In this document: piece by piece, positions 1 through 11,197 of the stretch | How positions within the stretch are numbered: the stretch's first letter is position 1 | Layout of the letters: the number at the start of each line of letters is the position of its first letter | Assembly (NCBI GenBank): GCA_038496445.1 | Contig: JALMLS010000404.1 | Coordinates: 1 to 64,000 of the forward strand | Source: Trichosphaerium sp. ATCC 40318 | Taxonomy: Eukaryota; Discosea; Flabellinia; Trichosidae | Length of the DNA: 64,000 bases | Direction: 5' to 3' | Notes under the pieces: model-generated | Seen by the model: only the letters and a program-made list of their open reading frames with translations | Databases searched by the model: none | What the model was told of the DNA's origin: nothing | Made by a program: the position numbers and the translations under genes

Positions 1-40
1 CTATTTACTTTTGAACAGTTTAATTCTAACATATATTTAG

Positions 41-2181
41 CGCTATTGACGCTGCTAACATGCTCAAACCCCAACTAGCACGTGGAGAATTACATTGCGT
101 TGGTGCTACAACTATCAATGAATACAGAAAGGTACCGTGATTGACCAAGAATGCAACATCATTGACTTTTTGCATTAGTACATTGAAAAGGATGCTGCTC
201 TAGCTCGTCGGTTTCAACCTGTACTGGTTTCGGAACCATCAGTAGAAGATACCGTCACCATGCTTCGTGGTCTCAAAGACAAATACGAGGTGCACCACGG
301 TGTGCGCATTGCTGATGACGCTATTGTTTCTGCAGCAGTCAACTCAAACAGATACATCACCGATAGATTCTTACCTGACAAGGCCATTGATCTCATTGAT
401 GAGGCCGCATCTCGTTTGCGTCTACAACAAGAAAGTAAACCAGAGCCAATAGAAAACCTTGACCGCCAAATTATTCGCAAGAAAATCGAGATTGAGGCTT
501 TGAGAAAAGAGGACGATGCACACTCCAAACAACGGCTAAAGAAACGAGAAGGAGAAGTTGCTGAGCTTCTAGTCGAGAGTAATGAATTGACAGCAAAGTG
601 GAGAGAAGAGCGACAACTAGTTGAGAAGGGAAAGACAGCGAAAAAGAACCTAGAACGTGCAAGACTTGATCTAGAAACCGCGCAAAGAAAGGGTGATTGG
701 GCTTCAGCCTCAGAGCTCCAATATGGCTTGATTCCAAGACTGGAAAAAGAAATAGCTGACCAGTACGTATAGCATGTTTGTAGAGCCTGTTAAAAGCCAA
801 ACTCTTCAAAACACTATTTGACAGTTTCTTACTTTGCTTTGTTTTCATATTATTAAATGTATGCTCTAGCATGGACGCCAAGGGATTGACTATGCTTGGT
901 GATGTTGTCACTGCAAAGGATGTTGCCGAAGTGGTTGCTAGAACAACTGGTATCCCAATTCAAAATCTTTTGATGGGAGAAAGAGAGCGTCTTCTCAACA
1001 TGGAGGAGGTTCTTGGAGAACATGTTGTTGGTCAAGAGCCAGCGTTAACAGCTATAAGTAACGCAGTTCGCATCAGTCGTGCTGGTTTACACGGTCACGA
1101 TAGACCACTAGGATCATTTTTGATACGTGCCTTTTTCCTAATTTTTTTTCTGCTTTTTTTTTGGCGCTTTATTTGTCTATTAGTAATCTTGTGCTGACCC
1201 ATACTACTTCTTAGGACCTACTGGTGTCGGTAAAACCGAACTTTGCAAACAATTAGCATCATTCCTGTTCGACACACAATCAGCCTTGATCCGCATTGAT
1301 ATGTCAGAATTTATGGAGAAATTTTCAGTTTCGAGGCTTATTGGTGCTCCTCCAGGTTATGTAGGTTACGATGAAGGTGGTGTATTGACAGAAGGTATAT
1401 AATGAATATGCCCATTAGCGTGCTAACAACAACTGTAGCTGTTCGAAGGAGACCATACTCAGTCATTCTCTTTGATGAATTCGAAAAAGCACATAGAGAA
1501 GTCTCTAACCTTTTACTCCAAGTGCTTGATGAGGGTTGGCTCACTGATAGCCAAGGTCACAAAGTAGACTTTAGGTACGCTCAAGAAATATTATGTAACC
1601 GTGTTGGCTAACAATGACATCACCTCAGAAACACAATGATTATCATGACATCCAATTTGGGTGCAAATGTTCTTGCCAGCCTTCCTGAAGGAACAAACAG
1701 CCAAGATGGCAAAGCGGGCGTCATGCAAGTTGTGAGACAGCATCTAGCACCAGAGTTTATCAATCGCATCGACGACCTTGTACTCTTTAACAGGCTATCA
1801 CACGAAAATATGGACAAGATTGTAGAGATCCAGCTTGGTGGTATGCAACCTTTTTTATGATTTTGTTTTGTGCAAAAAAAACCACCCACTCATCACTTTT
1901 TAGCTGTTTCTGCACGCCTTGCAGAGAAGAAAATCGAGCTTTCAATCACTCCAGAAAGTAAAGAGTACCTTGGCAGACGCGGTTACGATCCAGTATACGG
2001 TGCTCGACCATTGCAACGTGTCATCCAGAAAGAAATTTTGAACCCAATTGCCAAACTACTTATCAAGGGCGATATTAAAGAAGGCGATTTGTGCACTATT
2101 ACAACGAATGGAGAGGGTCTCAAATTCGATATCAAAAAGAACCCTAACTTTCCAGCAACGGCAGGAGATGGCGCCAAGTGA
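41..2181 (+). CDS. ClpB/Hsp104 AAA+ disaggregase, 5' end missing
   Basis: This is the C-terminal part of a ClpB/Hsp104 protein-disaggregating ATPase. Exons read at about 41-131, 179-764, 870-1122, 1214-1394, 1437-1574, 1628-1837 and 1904-2181. The first exon carries the end of NBD1 ([18 protein letters not shown]), followed by the coiled-coil middle domain ([18 protein letters not shown] onward). NBD2 then shows Walker A (GPTGVGKT), split from the preceding SFL by an intron, a Walker B variant ([10 protein letters not shown] where FDEIEKAH is usual), the sensor MTSNLGA, the arginine-finger segment EFINRIDD, and the C-terminal small domain ([13 protein letters not shown]). The protein ends without the acidic DDLD-like tail of cytosolic Hsp104, so a mitochondrial or plastid-type ClpB is possible, but the N-terminus is outside the window. 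Confidence 0.93.
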
Positions 2182-2737
2182 GAACCGCCTCAAAACAATA
2201 TCAAAAAAATAAAATCAGTCTCCGTTGATTCTGATTAAACTCAAAGCAAACAAAAATGCACAACGAGGCTTGTTAATAATGTACACAAATAAAAAATCAA
2301 ATACTAAAAACAAACTTAACCTAATTGACCAATGCGGTCGAGCTAGTACAAAAAAGTTTATATTCCAAGTCATTCAATCACGTGTCACAATTACTTCATG
2401 TGGACTCCACTAACCTTGATTGACTTAATGTGCTCTGTAAGTAGCGAACTACAGAATATGTTTCTGTTTACTCCTGTTGTATATATCAAAAAACAAGACA
2501 GAAAGTTGCATAGCAAGATTGTTTATAATGTACATAAATATTACAACTGACCTTCAAAACCGCTTTTTTACGGTTCAAAATTAAAAACAGAAGATGATTT
2601 CCTTGCCATCACGTTGGGAGTTGCAATGGAACAGAGGCAGAAACTTTTTACAAAAAAAAAACAAGAAGACAGATGGTCCCAATCAAAGCAAAGTTTCTTG
2701 TTTGGCGACGGTGATTCTCTTGTATTTCGACTAAAGT
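2182..2737. other. intergenic, AT-rich
   Basis: Lies between the convergent ends of the ClpB gene and the bL35-like gene. It holds AT-rich 3'-flanking sequence and a CACGTG palindrome near 2379. I see no coding exon or RNA gene in it. Confidence 0.5.
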
Positions 2738-3387
2738 CTAAGCTGTCTCTTCCTTTTCTTGACTTTGTTGGCTCTCAATCCCTTTCTGTTTGTACTCAGC
2801 TGATAGAGCGGATAGTATTGACACAGAGACGAGAGGTCTTTTCTCTTTTTCCGAACGTGGGTTCAATACTTTTTTAAAGCCCGGCAATAGATTAACGAGG
2901 TGCTTTTGATTGCCTACCATCGTTTTTGATTGTCCGAAGGCAGATCGTCGTATAATTACATATCCTTTGCTACAATGATATCAGTGATGCGCTGTAGGTT
3001 GCTTGATTTCTGTTTTCTGTTCTCAAAAGCGATTTTGTACCTGCTTGAAGGGTGGAACTTCAGATTACCCTTACCAGTGACTCTTTGTAACATTTAGAGC
3101 GATCGTTAGTGTATTAGACGTACCTAAATCGTTTCTTTGCTGATTTCTTCTGCCCTACTGTAGGCTTCTTTTTATGCCTGTAGCGCTCAAATGAAGCAAG
3201 CTTAAAGAGTTAATTCGTGGTGTTAGTGTATAAGCCAACATACCGACTGAGGCTTCGTTGAGCAAGCAGTACTATGCCCACCCATGTTAATAGAGCTACT
3301 CGACCTAGAATGACGCCTTTAACTCACAATAACTAGCTGTGGCATTTAGTGTGATCTATCGTACCTCGAGGAGAATGCGCGCAACAT
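2738..3387 (-). CDS. mitochondrial ribosomal protein bL35-like, multi-exon
   Basis: Reading the minus strand through short introns gives a bL35 signature: KKPTVGQKKSAKKRFR ending at 3124, a 41-bp intron (3123-3083), then VTGKGNLKFHPSSRYK from 3082. This matches the bL35 core pattern K-x-K-S-A-x-K-R-F-x-V-T-G-x-G. The frame continues to about 2974 and can be spliced to 2902-2738, which reads HLVNLLPGFKKVL and ends in a charged tail; bL35 proteins usually end near R-I-K-R-L-L-P, which supports that junction. If that splice is not used, the protein stops at 2956. The N-terminus is uncertain: an ATG at 3387 starts MLRAFSS, a plausible mitochondrial presequence, but the linking exons before 3175 are ambiguous. 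The role would be in the large subunit of the mitochondrial ribosome. Confidence 0.6.
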
Positions 3388-4284
3388 TACAGGCGGTGGG
3401 TGCTTAGTTGTTGGTTTTATCTCTAAACTTACTTTGACTTTTTGAAGGTCCAAGCGAATAAAAACATCGAAGCAAAGCTAGTTAGTTACTACATAGGCAT
3501 CACTCTTACGCTCCATTGCTGCCAACCCATTATGCAAACTGTCAGCGTTGTGACATCTGCGTTTGTCCTAACATATACGATACCTCACAGTTGCACAATA
3601 TACGCTGTATTGTTTCACCCATACTAAGTGAAATTGAGCTGTGACAGATGAACGGCTAGAACATACTTCCCGCCGTATTTGCCTTATTGACGCGTATAGT
3701 GTTAACACTAACAATCTTACGCTATTACACGCGACACAACGAACAATGTGCTCATTGCACCACTCACTTTGCCCCTAGCGCTCTGAGTACGAGCTACAAG
3801 AAAGCTAATGCAGTATTTCATAATACTACCAATAAACTGCTGCAGCTTTCGAGTATATCACACAATACTTTATCTGTTGCACATGTGGCTAGTCTAGAAA
3901 GCCAGTAAACTGTCACAATACCTGATTTTCTAACAACCACTACAAAAAACTGACGCGTGCAGTAACCACTAAAAATAAACACGCCAGTAAATATATAAAA
4001 CAAGGGGTTAGTCAAGAACAACAAGAACAACAAAAAAGTAAAACAAAACGTTGTTACGAGCATAATATATCTTTACTCATACACTTTATACATCCATTAC
4101 TGACCACCACTTTGGTTCTTTTTTTTTTTTTTTGAATCTTTTTGGGGTTATATTCCAAAAACTGACGCTGGGTAAGTGAAAAATCGCGACAGCTACCACT
4201 CGGACTTCCAAGGGCAAAAAAGCTCCCCAAAATTTTTGTTTGTCCAAGATTGGACCGCAAAAAAGTTTGTTGAGCGTTTTTAGC
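3388..4284. other. intergenic, no clear gene
   Basis: Two open frames of 60-75 codons on the plus strand (3442-3627 and 3687-3908) show no recognisable motif. Poly-T runs occur near 4120. This should be treated as non-coding unless transcripts say otherwise. Confidence 0.45.
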
Positions 4285-5647
4285 TCACACCACCAATTTC
4301 GCGTTCTCTTTTGTTGTATCCGATTTGTTTCCCTCGTAGAGTTCTTCCTCTGTTATTTCTTTGGGCTTCTTTGTGAGGGAAAGCTCTCGTTTAAGAGCTC
4401 TTGCAGAAACAACGCCAACAAGTATAACAACGAATACGGATAGTATCATGCTCAAGCAAAAAATCCATCCTCTGACTTGTTGTTGAGATGCATCGGCATC
4501 AACAGACCCACTGAATATATCTGCAATACCCTTTGTAGATGTTCCAAGCCAGTTGTACATGACTGTACCAGGCATAACGCCAATCGCTGTAGATAGTGTG
4601 TATGGCCAAAATTCTAACGCTTTGTTAGCATTCGAACAAAACAAACCCAAAAATATGAGTTCAAGCGCGTAGTGACGAAAACAATTTTTTTTTTTGCACG
4701 ACGTTAGCTTTTTTTAATTGAAAAAAAACCTTTAATATAGTATGCACGTACGTATTTTAGTGGTTGACAACATGTAATTAAGCACGCCGTAAGGTGTGAT
4801 AGGAGATAGTCGAAGCAAAAGAATCAATTTAAAACCATCTTTACGCTCCAAGATGTTGTTTACTGCCTGCAAGATTGGGTATTTGGACACCCAAGACATT
4901 ACGGATGAGTGTAACACTAAAGAACGGCGTCAATAGTCGATTACAATAAAATTTGACAAAAAACAAAGAAGCCGGGATAACGTAAGCTATTTGCCAAAAC
5001 GAGTAAGCGACGGTACTGAAAACCAAAAAAAAATTAAACAAGGCCTTGTTTTGGAGTAACGGCAAGGAGAGTAACGTTGGAAGGAGTTTTTTTTTTTTTT
5101 TCGGCTGGTTAAAAAAGGTTTTTCGTCAGGTTTTTTTTGTTTTAGGATGTTCTGAGAGTGATAGGAGTGATAAATAAATATACGTACGACTTCTACCAAC
5201 CCAATAGGAAAGAATAGCACCGGTAATACTCCCCGCCCAACTCACAACGCTGCCCCACACAATGCCATAATAGTATCCAGCGAATATCGTCAAGATAACA
5301 CCAGGTACGAGTAAACTGGTCGTTACAGTGTAAATGGCTATGAACACCAAAGCGCCGGTAATAGGACCCAAAGACTCCACCCATAGGAGTACTGTCTCGA
5401 AATACTGTTTTGTAGGGAACAATATGAAGAATAGCAAAAGAGCGCCAGCGGCAGCGATTTTAGGTCCCCAAGCTTGCAGGAAGGCCCATGCTGATTGTAG
5501 CGCTTCCTCATAGCGTTTTATCACCGAGGAAATTCTTAGGAGCCACGTTCCCTCTGATGGGCAAACCGACTCAGCAGGTGACACCCCACTGATTATATCT
5601 AGAACTTGGTTGTTCTCGGTTTGCTTTAACGTCTTCAGACTGGTCAT
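4285..5647 (-). CDS. VTT/DedA family membrane protein (TVP38/TMEM64-like)
   Basis: A multi-pass membrane protein of the VTT (SNARE-associated/DedA) family, associated with the Golgi and secretory pathway and with lipid scrambling in eukaryotes. Exons read about 5647-5188, 4916-4752 and 4613-4285. The first exon has a soluble N-terminus, a TM segment (AAGALLLFFILFPT) and the VTT start, including TTSLLVPGVILTIFAGYYYG and a SYWVGRS motif. The second gives the ERKDGFKLILLLRLSPITPY and GVLNYMLSTTKI block typical of the family. The third reads FWPYTLSTAIGVMPGT, a last TM segment (CLSMILSVFVVILVGVV) and a charged tail. The splice joining exons 2 and 3 restores QFWPY in frame. The 271-bp intron between exons 1 and 2 is long for this region. 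The start is uncertain: an upstream exon may join at 5705 after a TTTTCAG acceptor. Confidence 0.85.
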
Positions 5648-6579
5648 GATAGGATTATATTCTTTTTTGAGTTCGTCGGGTAATCGATCCGAGCACCTTA
5701 TGCCTGAAAACAAAAAGAATTTTACCACTCAAATTCCTCCTCAGAGTTTTTGCCCCAAACGCGTTTCCAAAATACTCACCCCAAAACCCGGGGGATCTTT
5801 TTGGCGCTATACGACACACTCAATTTACGCTAACAGACATGTAACGCACCAACAAAAAATTTTACTTTCTAAACGGTTCTCGCAAAAATACCGGACGGAC
5901 ATATAAACTCTAATTTTGCCCAGGTTCAAGGAACACGAATTACCAGGCTCTATTTCGTAAAGTGACATGCTTCTGGTTCTTAATGGGCAAGCAGGTTCGC
6001 TGTGATGATGTCAGCGGTGCTGTCGTTAGCCCATTATTGCCCATTACCGCCTTTTCTGAACGAACGTAGCGTTGGGTGCCACGCAGCTTTATAGACGCTA
6101 TCATATTTTTTTCATGAAGCCTCGCCAACCTTCCAAAATACTTAGTCATACACCTTTCGTCTTACGCTGACTCTAATGTAACAACAGTTTAGCCTCGCTA
6201 AAACCTATACTGGAATTCGACAGTAGACCTTTAGTGGCTCAAAAGCATAACTTCTACAACATCTCATCAACGCTGGACGGAAACAACGCGTTTTTGTATG
6301 CGCTTTGTTGAAATTTGTTGTACCTCAGTCAATCCTAGTTTACAACCTATTGCGGCAGTAATACCACCCATATGACGCGATTTGTAAAGGTTATGGGCAA
6401 ACTACACCTGTTGCTGCGTTTGAGAACATAAGGAGATAGTAATTTGTATTTTTAAAATGTGAGCGCTTTTACTTCTGGAAACAACGTACAACAAAACGCC
6501 TTTACCAAACGGCCAACCAACAAGGAAAAAAAAAAACAAAACCAAAACCTCATCACACAGGTTTAAAAGTGTCGGTACA
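5648..6579. other. divergent intergenic region
   Basis: Separates the VTT gene (minus) and the HMG-box gene (plus), so both promoters should lie here. A 69-codon minus-strand frame at 5940-6149 has no recognisable motif and is not called. A possible 5' exon of the VTT gene lies at about 5722-5760. Confidence 0.45.
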
Positions 6580-8751
6580 ATGGCAACGAATACTGATAGT
6601 GCGTATTGGGACTGGATGAACGAAGTTGCGTATGCAGGTCACGCTGCAGATGTTACACTGCCCCCACCAGCGTATATGGTTGATTACGAGCATCATTACG
6701 CCCACCAATCAGATGGTGCGCTACCACCGCAAGCTGGTGCTCCAAACGCAATGACACCTGGTCTAATACCTTATGCGCATTCAACCGACTTCGGTGACCC
6801 GTATTCATTATACGCGATGCGCAGGGGAGGTTCTGAAGGTACTACAAAAGATTTTCAATTTGTTAATTAACCAGGGAACGCTTTAATGCCCGTATTTGAT
6901 TAAACTAATCCGTCTGTCTTCGTTTGAATGCTTTACAAGGCGACTGACCTTGTGCACGAAATTAAAAAACCCACAAATTAAATTCATTTTAAATCGCGCA
7001 GTTTAATTAAACTGCTCTGCCTTACAAATTAGAAAAACTATTTTAATCGTGCACTGTTTTTTTTTGTTTTTTTGTACCATAAACTGTTTCTCTCTCTCTC
7101 TTCTTCTTACCTCAGTCCAAACCACGTGGTTTTTTTTAAATACGCGATGGATATGAGCACACGTGGAGGTGCCGTTTGGCGTATTTTTTTTGTATGGACA
7201 GTTATTGTTTTTTTTTTTTTTCCTTTGTTTGTTCATTTAGTTCTCTGTCTACTCCATTGCTTTTGTTTGTTTATTCTAACCTACAAATAGATTGGTGTAC
7301 AGTGCCAAATTCTTTTTGGCTTAAACCTTCCCATGCACCTCCTGTGCGTCCACAACCTTACCCAGAATCTCTGCGTTGTCCCACATATCCTACACACCCT
7401 CACATGGCGAGGTACCATCCTTCAAACGCAGGGTTCTACCCAACGAAAATGCCCGCAGCCAGGCAAATGCGTGGTACGTTTTAACCAACATTTCAGTTTG
7501 TGGTGAGTTAAAACTGCCACCGAGTTTTCGTTTATTTTTTTTTCGCGACTGTAACTAAAAACCACAAGATCAAGAGTGTGCTACTGAAGCTCTTGTATTT
7601 GTATATTTGATCGTGTGCTTTAGAGGTTTTCGGATCTTCTCTCCGATATTTTTCTCGTTTAATACTGATACTATCTCCAACAGGGTACTATGATCCAAGT
7701 CGTAGACGTGTTCGTGAGCCATATGAGGCTAGACCTTTCCCAGCCCAACAATTCACTGCGTATGACCAAAAAGAGAAGGAGGATACTCCAACGCGTTTGC
7801 GGCGACGTAAGAGAAATGAAAAGGATAGGTGAGAGACCATTGATAACCTCTATTTTCATTTTTTTTTTTGTTTTTTTGCAAACGATGTTGGCTCAGTTAT
7901 AATGCTGTGATTGTTTTCTTAGTTAATCTATAGGGTTAAACGGCCAATGAATAGCTTCTTGATATTCTCGAACGAGGTGAGGCCTCACCTTCAAGCCAAA
8001 TATAAAGGTACACTTGTAGTTTTCTTTTCGTTTTTTTATTTTTTCACAACTTGCCTTTTTTTTTTCTTTTGGTTCATTGTCGCCACGTGAAAATTATTTT
8101 GTCGTTAGAAAGGATTTTTGAGAAAGGTTATAATTTCTAACTATGGCTTTTTAAACTAGACAGATCAAATGCTCAGATTTCAAAGTTGATTGGCGAGCAA
8201 TGGCACAATATGGACCCAGAGCGAAAGAAAAAATATATTATTGAAGCTGAAAAAATTAAAGAAGACTTCTCTAAAAAGCATCCGGACTATGTTTATACTA
8301 AGCGCAAACGAAAAAAGCGAAGGAGGAATAAGACTGGTATGTATCACAACGGTAAATTCAACACATTTCTTTTTTTTTGTAATTTTTTTTGTTTTCCTTT
8401 AACTTTCTTGTTTTAACCAATCTTCTCACTCTTCGTTAGTAAACAATATTACATCATCGCCGGATTCAGGAAATGCTCAATCTCCCTTACTTTCTCTAGC
8501 AAGCGCTGTAGCGCCCTTGACGTACGTTGAAAATTATGAATTTGTGTAATTAATTTGTGAAAAGAAATGAATGCAGTTCTCAGCCGCTAATGGCACGTGC
8601 AGTGATTCCTGAAGCATCTGCAGCAAATGTTGAGAGGAGAGAGATAGTTAAGGATGAACCTATACTCGCTACGCCTGTGGTAGAGGCTAAACTACTAAAG
8701 ATGGAAGGCAATACGTCTAAACCACGTGAAATTGATGAAGAAGAGAGTTAG
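6580..8751 (+). CDS. HMG-box DNA-binding protein, SOX/TCF/MATA class
   Basis: Six or seven exons give a protein with a low-complexity, Pro/Tyr-rich N-terminus, a basic patch (RRRVREPYEARPF), one HMG box and an acidic C-terminal tail (REIDEEES). The box starts RVKRPMNSFLIFSNEVR at about 7936, continues after an intron as SNAQISKLIGEQW and DPERKKKYIIEAEKIK, and ends HPDYVYTKRKRKKRRR. The RPMN-F-S start, SNA-IS-LG-W core and PDY-Y-RK end are features of the sequence-specific SOX/TCF and fungal MATA HMG boxes rather than HMGB or structure-specific boxes. It is probably a nuclear transcription regulator that bends DNA. The ATG at 6580 is followed by MATNTDSAYWDW. Exon 1 ends at about 6837 and is joined to an exon starting near 7290 that reads WCTVPNSFWLKP. 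Confidence 0.88.
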
Positions 8752-8958
8752 TATTCATAGTTTTTAACCACACCTGACATTTGTCAGGGTGTTTTTTTTT
8801 TTTATACAATACTTACGTGATTTCACCGCTGTAAGAATAAGTTAATGTACAATAGAAATTAGAAAGTAATTTACAAAAAATAACCGTTATTTAATTGCTA
8901 AATTGATTTGGTGTGCCCTTCTAGATGCACCGATGTGCTTCTCATTATATAGTTAGTG
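8752..8958. other. 3' flank between HMG gene and LRR pseudogene
   Basis: A short AT-rich stretch. It includes a small hairpin just after the stop (TGACATTTGTCA around 8776) followed by a T run. No gene seen. Confidence 0.4.
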
Positions 8959-9645
8959 TCAAATGAGTGTACTTAATTCAATTGCACAAAAGTGAGCACC
9001 CTTTAGTGCTTTAACAACTTCAGCAGTTATTAATTTGCGATTGAGGTAAATAGTATGAACGCCCACAAGCGCTTTGATACCTTTAAATGTTACTGCATTG
9101 CCGCTGAGGGTTATAGTATGAACACCAGCAAGTGTGATAACACCTTCATCTGTTATATTATTACAGTTATACAGTCTATCTTATGAATACCAGCAGGTGC
9201 TTTAAGACCTTCATCTGTTACATTCTTACACTGATACAGCTGTATCTCATGAACACCCTTTAGTGCTTTAACACCTTCATCAGCTACTGAAGTTTCACTA
9301 ATGTTAGCAGTATGAACACCAGCAAGTGCTTTAAGACCTTCATCTGATATTAAAGAATACCCAACATCAATCGTTTGAACACCTGCAAATTGTTTGATGC
9401 AGTTGTCATCAGAACAACATGCACCGTTAACATTGATATATGTGTTTTTTAGAATACCAGCGTGTTTTACGACTTGTACAAGAGCTACTTTTGTAATATA
9501 AATAGCGTCGTATCCAATTACGTCGTGAACAATAAAAGCAAGGAAACGGCAAGTTTGACAAGCGGAAAATCGCGATTTGTGTCAGGCGTAAGATATGCGC
9601 TACTATCTCTGTAAGTAGCTGTAATAAACTCATGATGTCGATATT
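8959..9645 (-). pseudogene. F-box/LRR family pseudogene
   Basis: On the minus strand the frame from about 9515 reads DVIGYDAIYITKVALVQVVK and then leucine-rich repeats of the form ISDEGLKALAGVHT, VADEGVKALKGVHEIQL and VTDEGLKAPAGIHKID. At about 9178-9182 the frame breaks: one base appears to be missing between HKID and LYNCNNITDEG, after which three further repeats continue in the shifted frame to a TGA at 8959. The 5' part (about 9515-9645) also sits in another frame and contains a TAA, where an F-box-like start (LLQLLTEIVAHIL) would be expected. With two breaks it is most likely a decayed paralog of the gene at 33060-34343. Sequencing error cannot be excluded for each break alone. Confidence 0.75.
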
Positions 9646-9991
9646 ACAACGTCTTGGGGTGGAAAGCGCAAAAGGTATTTGTGGTATGTTGTAAGATGAA
9701 GTACCTTTCGAATGCACGTGGTCTCTCGAGCAAAACGTTTGAAAGTGAGAAGGAACTTGACTAGGATGAAGGTATTTTTAGCAAAGAATCTTTCCCAGTT
9801 AGTTAACCATCTAGCGAAGCAAATGGTCTTGCGTCAGTTTACAACGTAAAGACAAATTTACGCCTACATGGAGCTGCACCCTAGGATCTTACAGTCCAAC
9901 ACATTCAAGAAAAAAATTGTGAGTTTTTATTTCCGTTGTGCCAACCGTTAAAAAGCGTCATTATTACTTCCAATTGGCTAAATAGGTTCAC

Positions 9992-10879
9992 ATGATACAT
10001 GCTATTCTATTCTTTAACGAAGAGCGCCAAGTGCGTTTAACAAAGTTCTATTCTCTTCTTGTACGCCAAATTATGAGCTCTTACGCTGTTTTGTGTTACA
10101 ACAAACGTGAATTAATCAACTACAACCAAAGGACGACGAGAAAAAAAAAGAATACCTCCACGATGTTATATCTCTACTGAGTAAGCGTAAAATACTATCT
10201 AGTTTCATAGATGGCGAATTGACAAAATGTAAGTACAAATCCCTTTTATATTGGTTTATATTACTTTCTCACGCGCAAGAGAAGGGGGAAAAGGGACGAA
10301 ACTCATATATAAAAAGGTTACCAACGTTTAAAGTTAAAACCGGCTCTACATCCATAACGATAGCTGTCAGGGATGTCATACATCTAACAATACTTTTTAG
10401 TACGCTAGACTGTTTATTGTATTCGTTGTTGATGATAGCGAGCCAGAATTGGGGATTCTAGAAATTATTGACACTTTGGTACTAACATCAGAAATTTTCT
10501 TCATTTTCCTTCTCCTAGAGATGACCTAATATTTTTTATTAGATGCAATGCCTTGATAAACAATTCAAAGATGTATGCGAGCTGGATATAGAACTCAACG
10601 TAGAGAAGGTAACTTTCCAAACCACGTGTCATCAAAAACTCATTTTTTTTTTTTCAATATTTTTTTTTTTTCCAAAATTTCTTTCACCAATGAGCTCTAA
10701 CGATTTTAAAGGTACATTTTGTTATTGATGAGATGATTCAAGGTGGTTTACTATTTGAATCAAATGTGGATGTTGTTATACGTAACTTAGAAGCCCAGAA
10801 AAAAGTAGACCAAACAGAAAACCCATTACGGTATAAATTAAGACGTGTCAAAGAATCAAAGGTTAAGATGTTTGGTTGA
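9992..10879 (+). CDS. AP-3 complex sigma subunit
   Basis: Small clathrin-adaptor subunit of the sigma family. It would form the small chain of the AP-3 coat that sorts cargo from endosome or Golgi to lysosome-like organelles. Exons read MIHAILFFNEERQVRLTKFY (from 9992), DDEKKKEYLHDVISLLSK, a short exon ending TKLIYKK at about 10319, YARLFIVFVVDDSEPELGIL (from 10402), MQCLDKQFKDVCELDIELNV (from 10543), and VHFVIDEMIQGGLLFESNV onward to the TGA at 10879. The order ILFFN / LIYK-YA-LYF-VD / ELGILD / CELD / DEM--GG is diagnostic of sigma chains. The C-terminal extension after GGLLFESNV is of AP-3 sigma length rather than that of sigma-1 or sigma-2. Introns are 50-190 bp. The acceptor of the short third exon is the least certain boundary. 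Confidence 0.88.
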
Positions 10880-11197
10880 ACAACAACGTTGGATAGACAA
10901 TACACCTAGTGCAGTTTAGTGCACGCAAATGCGATGGCAGGAGGGGGTGAGGTTGAACTAGCTTTCAGTGTTTGGATGCAATAGTACAAAACCAAAACAG
11001 GAAACTTTTTGTGCAAGCTCTGCTCCATTTCTTTAGTTGTAACAAATACAAATTTTTACAAGCTATCTGATAGCGCTAATTTAGATTATTTTATTATCTG
11101 GATATTTTTTGATCTATTTTCTCCTTTGCGGATAGTTAAATGTAAAAACTTTGCGTTTTTCTTTTTATTTATTTTTTTTTTTACAAAAAAGTGTATT
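10880..11197. other. convergent 3' intergenic region
   Basis: Lies between the 3' ends of the AP-3 sigma gene (plus) and the helicase gene (minus). It is T-rich. No gene or RNA seen. Confidence 0.5.

Noticed and set aside
471-911. Minus-strand 146-codon frame opposite ClpB
   Set aside because: It overlaps exons with a strong ClpB reading on the plus strand and an intron; no motif of its own.
3442-3908. Two plus-strand frames between bL35 and the VTT gene
   Set aside because: No motif, no start context and no supporting splice pattern; treated as non-coding.
5940-6149. Minus 69-codon frame starting MTKYFGRLARLHEKN
   Set aside because: Composition is protein-like but no family match or splice continuation was found; not enough to call.
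7003-7236. Minus frame and overlapping plus frames at 7072-7290
   Set aside because: They lie in the first intron of the HMG-box gene and consist mainly of T/A-run translation.
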